A stretch of DNA of 54,822 nucleotides from Anaerolineae bacterium (GTDB lineage: Bacteria; Chloroflexota; Anaerolineae; 4572-78; J111). The position numbers and the translations under genes are program-made. The stretch covers positions 1-54,822 of the forward strand of contig JAGRBZ010000009.1 in assembly GCA_020433805.1 (NCBI GenBank). The letters run 5' to 3'. Positions 50,484 to 54,822 of the stretch are shown here, one piece after another. Position 1 is the first letter of the stretch. Each line of letters begins with the position of its first letter. The notes under the pieces are model-generated. The model was given only the letters and a program-made list of their open reading frames with translations. It ran no database searches and was not told the DNA's origin.

Positions 50484-50899
50484 CACTAATTTTTTTGTGA
50501 AAGGGTGGCAAGATTTGTAAAAGGTGTCTCCAATACTGAACAAATGTTAAAATTTTTTGATAGAATTATGTAATCCCCTTGTTATTTCGTCCCGCTTTAT
50601 GGTAAAATAAAAAAGCCTCCACCACTAATGCGCCTATCAAACTGTTCACCTCAGTACCAACTGCGTGGCATCCACATGTACCACAACTCTTAGATTAGAC
50701 TCGCTCTGTTTTGCAGCGGGGCTGACAATGTTCCTGGATGCCGCCAAAATCAGTTCGTGTAACAGAATGGATACATCTCGATTTTTTGAAGTTGAATTGC
50801 TTGTAGAGTTGGTTTGCACCCAACGGCAACCTGCTAGCTCGGCGACGTCTGATGTGCAGTCTGGTATAATCCTTTTATTTCTAAAAATCTTTCAAACAA
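50484..50899. other. Intergenic region before the pentapeptide gene
   Basis: About 415 bp. TTGTTA followed by TATGGTAAAAT near 50580-50606 could be a plus-strand promoter. The open frame 50665-50910 has no RBS and an improbable composition, so I do not call it a gene. Confidence 0.35.
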
Positions 50900-52138
50900 A
50901 TGTGTGCTGAATTAAACCGTAGACAAGTCAATTATCGATTAAATAAATTCTGGGATGCTGGGCAACCACCCGATTTCAGTAGCGCTGATTTGAGTGAGAT
51001 TAGTTTACGAAAAATTGATTTGGAAGAAGCCATTTTAAGTAAGGCGAATTTGAGTAACTCCATTCTGATCTCCGCAAATTTGCGCTATGCAAATTTAAAG
51101 AAAGCCAACTTGCGAAATGCTAATTTAACAAGTGCGATTTTGGAACACGCAGACATGGAAGGGTGTAACCTTCGTAGTGCCAAACTAATAGATGCCAATT
51201 TAGGAGATGCTAATTTAGACAAAGCGAATTTGATGTGGAGCAAATGCCAAGACGCTGATTTTGACAGCGCATCGCTTATAGAGGTCAAACTTCGCGGAGC
51301 AGATTTATCTGGTGCAAATATGGAATTTGCTAACATAGAAGCGTCCAACCTGTGTGGGACAAGTTTACAGGGAGCACACTTATGGTCTACAAACTTAATA
51401 GATAGCGATTTGTCAAAGGCTGATTTTAGTCGGGCATATCTCTATGAAGCGACTTTAAGAAGTGCGAAGCTGTGTCAAACACGTTTCATAGAAGCTGATC
51501 TGAGAGAGGCAGACTTCACAGATGCTCTCTTTGAGAGCGTTAATTTTACTGGTGCTGATCTTAGAGGAGTCAATTTTAAAGACGTTGATTGTAGACAGGC
51601 AATTTTTGCAAAGGCTGATTTAAGTGGTACGGACTTACATGGTTTAGATTTTTCTGGAGTTGATCTTCGAGGAGCAGACCTTAGTTACTCGAAATTGCGC
51701 CAGGTTAATTTTAGTGGGGCAAATCTAGAGTATGCTAACCTAACTGGAGCAACTCTAAATGAGGCAAATTTTTTTCGTGCGAACCTGCGAAACGCAAATT
51801 TATCAAAAGCAACAATGCGGCAAACCCGTTTTAGAGATGCAAATCTAACTGGTGCATATCTCGAAAATACAGATTTTAAAGACACAGCCTTTATTGGTGC
51901 AAATCTTTTTGAAGCTAAATTCCGAGGCGCAAAACTTAGGGGAGTAAATTTCAGAGGAGCTAATTTGGCCTCAACTATATTTTTTGGGACCAATTTTGAT
52001 GAAAAATCGTTAATCAATGCAAACCTTGAAGAGGCAATCCATTCTTTGCCGCGCGACGTGCTTGAAGCTGCTAAATCGAAGCGATTAGTTACTACTTATG
52101 ATGCCGGGCAGTTCGCAGATGATTATCGTGGTAAATGA
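50900..52138 (+). CDS. Pentapeptide-repeat protein
   Basis: A 412-residue protein built almost wholly of pentapeptide repeats (A(N/D)LXX), about residues 28-385, with a short N-terminal head (RRQVNYRLNKFWDAGQPPDF) and a C-terminal tail without repeats. Such proteins fold as a right-handed quadrilateral beta helix. Some mimic DNA (Qnr-like, MfpA) but most are of unknown function. No effector domain is attached, unlike the TIR fusion at 21473. It is intact among decaying cargo, which suggests it is maintained. It is AT-rich compared with the host genes. Confidence 0.85.
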   Translation: MCAELNRRQVNYRLNKFWDAGQPPDFSSADLSEISLRKIDLEEAILSKANLSNSILISANLRYANLKKANLRNANLTSAILEHADMEGCNLRSAKLIDANLGDANLDKANLMWSKCQDADFDSASLIEVKLRGADLSGANMEFANIEASNLCGTSLQGAHLWSTNLIDSDLSKADFSRAYLYEATLRSAKLCQTRFIEADLREADFTDALFESVNFTGADLRGVNFKDVDCRQAIFAKADLSGTDLHGLDFSGVDLRGADLSYSKLRQVNFSGANLEYANLTGATLNEANFFRANLRNANLSKATMRQTRFRDANLTGAYLENTDFKDTAFIGANLFEAKFRGAKLRGVNFRGANLASTIFFGTNFDEKSLINANLEEAIHSLPRDVLEAAKSKRLVTTYDAGQFADDYRGK

Positions 52139-52150
52139 TTTGAGCATTGT

Positions 52151-53277
52151 GAGAAGTTCGCATAACTAAAGATTAGGAAAAGCTCCTCGGTATTCGGTAA
52201 AATAAGGTTGCGAAACCAACCAAATACAAAGGAGCTGAGAGCATGTTAACAACAGAATTAATAAAACGGCAACAACAAGCCCTGACATTGGTCACGGCTG
52301 AAGATCCGTTCATCTTTTCACCACAACTGGTTGAGGAGTTGCAGTTGAGAAACTTGGCCCGAGAGATCATCACGTTGGCTGAACGGCTGAAACCCTCATT
52401 GCCAGCCGGAGCCGGAGGTGCCCCCCAAACATACCCGGAGGAGAGCATTCTGGTGACAATTATGGTCATGAGTGTCTGGTAAGTATCAGCCGAAACGATG
52501 GTCAAACGGCTCAAACGGTGGCCAGCCTTAGCCCAAGCCTGTGGTTTTAAGGTCGGCCAGGTGATTAGCAGCAGCCAGTTGCGACGACGGCGTGATAAGC
52601 TAGGAGTGTGGGTGTACTTTATCACGTTTTGTAGCCTGGTTTTCATCCTCATTCGGCGCGGCGTGCTGGTCGGCCGTGATTGGGTCATCGATTCAACCAT
52701 CATTGATGCTTTTTCAGGCCAAGACAGTCAGGCTGGCTGGAGCTTCACCCGCCGCTTTGGCTATAAAGTCCATCATCTGCTGTGCCGAGATAGCCTGCTG
52801 CCGATTATGCTGTTAGTCTCGCCAGCCAATGCCAATGACGCTCCTTGGGCACCGCGGCTAATGACCTTGGCCCACCACGTGTTTGCCTTACCCGTCACGG
52901 TGGTCCGGGCCGATGCGGCTTACTACACCCGCGCGGTTTTAACCTTTATCACCACGGTCTTGACAATGCAACGCCCAAAGTGGTTTACAATCCCCGTCGC
53001 GCCGGCAAGAAAGCGGTTGTCACGCTCGATTGGGTTGCTGATTTTCGCCAAGACCGCGGCAAACGGGGCTATATCGAACGCTTTTTTGCTCTCCTAAAAC
53101 GCTACTACCGGCTCAACCAGTTGCAACGGGTCGGCGTTTGGGCCGCTTATCGTCACGCTGTGAAGTCTGTTTTGCTGTTCTGTTGGTTGCCTGGTTAGCT
53201 GACCATCTGGGTCGTCCTGACCTCATTCATGCTCGCTCTCGCCTCCTTGCTCCTTGTTAACGTTATGCGAACCTCTC
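52151..53277 (+). mobile_element. Degenerate DDE insertion sequence (IS4/IS5-like) with 6-bp target duplication
   Basis: Terminal inverted repeats GAGAAGTTCGCATAAC (52151-52166) and, inverted, GAGAGGTTCGCATAAC (53262-53277), with one mismatch. CATTGT flanks both sides (52145-52150 and 53278-53283), a clear 6-bp target duplication. It lies 72 bp inside the innermost TnsB site of the left end. Confidence 0.88.
52243..53260 (+). pseudogene. DDE transposase pseudogene
   Basis: Translation in pieces gives a DDE_Tnp_1-type transposase of about 338 residues. It is broken by an in-frame TAA at 52480-52482 (after VMSVW; continues VSAETMVKRLKRW), a frameshift near 52960 (continues DNATPKVVYNPRRAGKK) and another near 53170 (ending FAVLLVAWLADHLGRPDL... 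to the stop at 53258-53260). Catalytic-type segments GRDWVIDSTIIDAF, VVRADAAYYT and RGYIERFFALLKRYY are visible. It is inactive in cis; the ends might still be mobilised by a related enzyme. Confidence 0.85.
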
Positions 53278-53348
53278 CATTGTTAATAAACTGGGCGACC
53301 TTCACATTTATCTAGATATAGTAGGATAGCTTGGGAAATTCCTTTTTC

Positions 53349-53497
53349 AGTGTACAACTTTATTGTCACACTGATTCTCAGCACAATCTAGAAGTTCGCA
53401 TTCAGTGTACAACTTTATTAATTTTGCTGTAATTTAAAATCTGCGATTCCAAGCCGGAATCGCAGATTTGAGTGTACAACTTTATTGTCACGAAACA
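53349..53497. repeat. Tn7-like left end: three spaced TnsB-type binding sites
   Basis: Inverted relative to the right end: AGTGTACAACTTTATTGTCA(C) at 53349-53369, a shortened copy at 53404-53419 and a full copy at 53471-53491, followed by the tip CGAAACA to 53497. Starts are 55 and 67 bp apart over 149 bp. Tn7L likewise has three separated sites in about 150 bp. Confidence 0.9.
53437..53469. repeat. 14-bp perfect hairpin inside the left end
   Basis: AAATCTGCGATTCC (53437-53450) and its reverse complement (53456-53469), separated by 5 bases, fill the space between the second and third TnsB-type sites. It may be a terminator protecting the end or a structural element. Confidence 0.75.
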
Positions 53498-53536
53498 TTT
53501 CGTGACAATAAAGTCGTACACTATTGTCACGAAACA
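53498..53536. repeat. 39-bp relic of a second Tn7-like end outside the left tip
   Basis: TTTCGTGACAATA at 53498-53510 and its exact inverted copy at 53524-53536 enclose a TnsB-like core (AAGTCGTACAC), and the piece ends again in ACGAAACA. Together with 53471-53497 it forms a further long palindrome. It may be the scar of an earlier insertion or excision at the same attTn7. Confidence 0.65.
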
Positions 53537-53595
53537 GTCGGTTGTATTGGATAAAGCCCAGACAGGTATAATATGTCCGTATTTTTTGTCTCCGA

Positions 53596-54360
53596 TTAGC
53601 GACTCAACCAACCGCCATCGACCGGGACAATCGCGCCCTGCATATAGCGGGCCGCATCCGAAGCCAGGAAGACCGCGACTCCTTTTAGATCCTCTGGTGT
53701 CCCCCACCGGCCGGCCGGAATGCGGCTGAGAATAGAGGCGGACCGTTGTTCATCGGCCTGGAGAGCCGCCGTATTGTCGGTGGCCATGTAGCCGGGCGCG
53801 ATAGCGTTAACGTTGATGTTGTAGCCCGCCCACTCGTTGGCCAGCGCGCGCGTCAGTCCCGCCAGGCCGCTTTTGGCCGAGGTATACGATGGGACCGTGA
53901 CGCCGCCCTGAAAAGAAAGCATCGAGACAATGTTGATGATTTTGCCCCCGCCCTGTTGCACCATCACTTTGGCCGCGGCTTGCGATAGAAAAAAGACCGT
54001 TTTTAAGTTAACCTGCTGCACATCATCCCAGTCCGCTTCGGTAAATTCAAGGGCCGGAGTGCGACGGATGATGCCGGCGTTGTTGACCAATATATCGAGA
54101 CGCCCCAGCGTAGCCGTAATCTGATCCACAATCGCGGTCAAGTCGGCCACGCCGGCTTGAAGTAAATCTACCGATAGATGGTAATAGCGTCGATCTAAAG
54201 CCTGGACAGCCTCAGTGGTGGCCGCGCCATCGCTGCGATCTAACCCGGCCACATCGGCCCCGGCTTCGGCCAGCGCCAGAGCCATCGCCTGACCCAATCC
54301 CCGTCCGGCGCCGGTCACCAGGGCGACGCGACCCTCCAGGTTAAATTGATCTAATATCAT
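53596..54360 (-). CDS. kduD: SDR oxidoreductase, KduD-like (2-dehydro-3-deoxy-D-gluconate 5-dehydrogenase)
   Basis: A 254-residue classical SDR. The cofactor motif is TGAGRGLG at 16-23, NNAG is at 93-96, and the catalytic set is Ser146, Tyr159 and Lys163 (PSYTSAKSGL). Length and the segment AINVNAIAPGYMATDNT-like ending match KduD/2-deoxy-D-gluconate 3-dehydrogenase, which works in hexuronate and pectin breakdown. The KDPG aldolase gene 118 bases upstream on the same strand supports this pathway. It is a host gene on the far side of the transposon. Substrate choice within the SDR family remains uncertain. Confidence 0.85.
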   Translation of the reverse strand: MILDQFNLEGRVALVTGAGRGLGQAMALALAEAGADVAGLDRSDGAATTEAVQALDRRYYHLSVDLLQAGVADLTAIVDQITATLGRLDILVNNAGIIRRTPALEFTEADWDDVQQVNLKTVFFLSQAAAKVMVQQGGGKIINIVSMLSFQGGVTVPSYTSAKSGLAGLTRALANEWAGYNINVNAIAPGYMATDNTAALQADEQRSASILSRIPAGRWGTPEDLKGVAVFLASDAARYMQGAIVPVDGGWLSR

Positions 54361-54383
54361 GATTGCTCCTTATTTTTTGGGAG

Positions 54384-54482
54384 ATGGATGGTTAGTTGGT
54401 TAGTTGGATAGTTTGATGGATGGTTGGTTATCGACAAACCATCAAACTATCAAACTACCAAACTATCAAACTACCAAACTAC
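54384..54482. repeat. Octamer tandem repeats in inverted arrangement
   Basis: Six units of CAAAC(T/C)A(T/C) type run from 54435 to 54482, preceded by diverged units of the opposite strand (TTAGTTGG, ATAGTTTG) from about 54384. The two arms can pair imperfectly. Such short repeat tracts are common between genes in some bacteria. They lie between the aldolase and the KduD-like gene. Confidence 0.75.
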
Positions 54483-54822
54483 CCCCGCGCGGCCTGAACC
54501 CAGGCCAGGCATTGGGCTGTTTGGCGGCTCAATCCATCAAAATCGCGGTCGTTGACAACTTTCTTGGAGATGAGCTTGCTGCCCATACCGACCGCTGCCG
54601 CGCCGGCTGTGATCCAGGCTGCAATACTGGCTTCCGTAGCATCGACGCCGCCGGTTGGCATGAGCCGGTGCCAGGGACAGGGAGCCATCGCCGCCTTGAT
54701 AAAACCCGGCCCACCAACCGACTCGCCGGGGAAGATTTTGCAGATTTCGGCCCCGGCTTCTTCCGCCGTGGCAATCTCCGTTTCGGTGGCACAGCCCGGC
54801 AAATAGGCGGTCTTGCGCCGGT
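54479..54822 (-). CDS. eda: KDPG/KHG aldolase, C-terminal part (runs off the window)
   Basis: The last about 114 codons of a bifunctional 4-hydroxy-2-oxoglutarate/2-dehydro-3-deoxy-phosphogluconate aldolase. The frame is open to the window edge, so the start is outside; TTG at 54802 (LPGCATETE) is internal. The segment EICKIFPGESVGGPGF carries the Schiff-base lysine, and LMPTGGVDATEASIAAWITAGAAAVGMGSKL is the phosphate-binding loop of the barrel. It splits KDPG to pyruvate and glyceraldehyde-3-phosphate (Entner-Doudoroff and uronate pathways). Next to the KduD-like gene it makes a sugar-acid catabolic cluster. Confidence 0.9.
   Translation of the reverse strand, partial: RRKTAYLPGCATETEIATAEEAGAEICKIFPGESVGGPGFIKAAMAPCPWHRLMPTGGVDATEASIAAWITAGAAAVGMGSKLISKKVVNDRDFDGLSRQTAQCLAWVQAARG

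Noticed and set aside
50665..50910. An 81-codon frame upstream of the pentapeptide gene
   Set aside because: It is Ser/Thr/Cys-rich, without an RBS, and overlaps the start of the real gene.

Overview
The window reads as a chromosomal segment of a Chloroflexota-type bacterium. Support is indirect: the secreted-protein relic ends in a YLPVILR-like tail typical of that phylum, and the gene content fits, but there is no rRNA or marker gene to prove it. Host genes lie at both ends: an SDR epimerase, a SulP anion transporter, a small membrane protein and glmS on the left, and a KduD-like dehydrogenase plus a partial KDPG aldolase on the right. glmS is preceded by a clear glmS ribozyme (4091-4258).

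Almost everything between is one Tn7-like transposon, about 47 kb (6433 to 53497, possibly 53536), inserted 24 bp after the glmS stop codon, the classical attTn7 position. The right end beside glmS has four abutting about 20-bp TnsB-type sites. The left end has three spaced sites in inverted orientation over about 150 bp. Both tips begin TGTTTC. This matches the Tn7R/Tn7L arrangement. The transposition operon tnsA-tnsB-tnsC-tnsD plus a second, short tniQ gene (12404-20023) lies on the right-end side and is transcribed away from glmS.

Between the right end and tnsA sit a HerA-NurA cluster with an Xre regulator, a second divergent Xre regulator, and 1.7 kb of mostly decayed DNA. An identical 17-bp palindrome overlaps both the xre promoter and the tns promoter, which suggests that an element-encoded repressor controls transposition.

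The cargo from 20.5 to 44.1 kb is a defence island. After a solitary unknown gene come a pentapeptide-TIR protein and a same-strand series of nine loci: SNF2/DUF3883 helicase, PD-(D/E)XK protein, unknown protein, RecQ-like helicase-nuclease, small protein, STAND ATPase, DUF1156 methylase, NTPase-phosphoribosyltransferase and DUF499 ATPase. The helicase, methylase and ATPase resemble an Hma-type (helicase-methylase-ATPase) system. The small protein and the STAND ATPase share an N-terminal motif and look like a signalling pair. The NTPase-PRTase gene carries a single in-frame TGA.

The left-end side (44.4-53.3 kb) is decaying cargo: a large secreted beta-helix/hydrolase gene broken by an IS110 element and a homopolymer frameshift, a WGR-like remnant, an intact pentapeptide-repeat gene, and a dead DDE insertion sequence with 6-bp target duplications just inside the left end. 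No CRISPR array, cas gene, tRNA or rRNA was seen.
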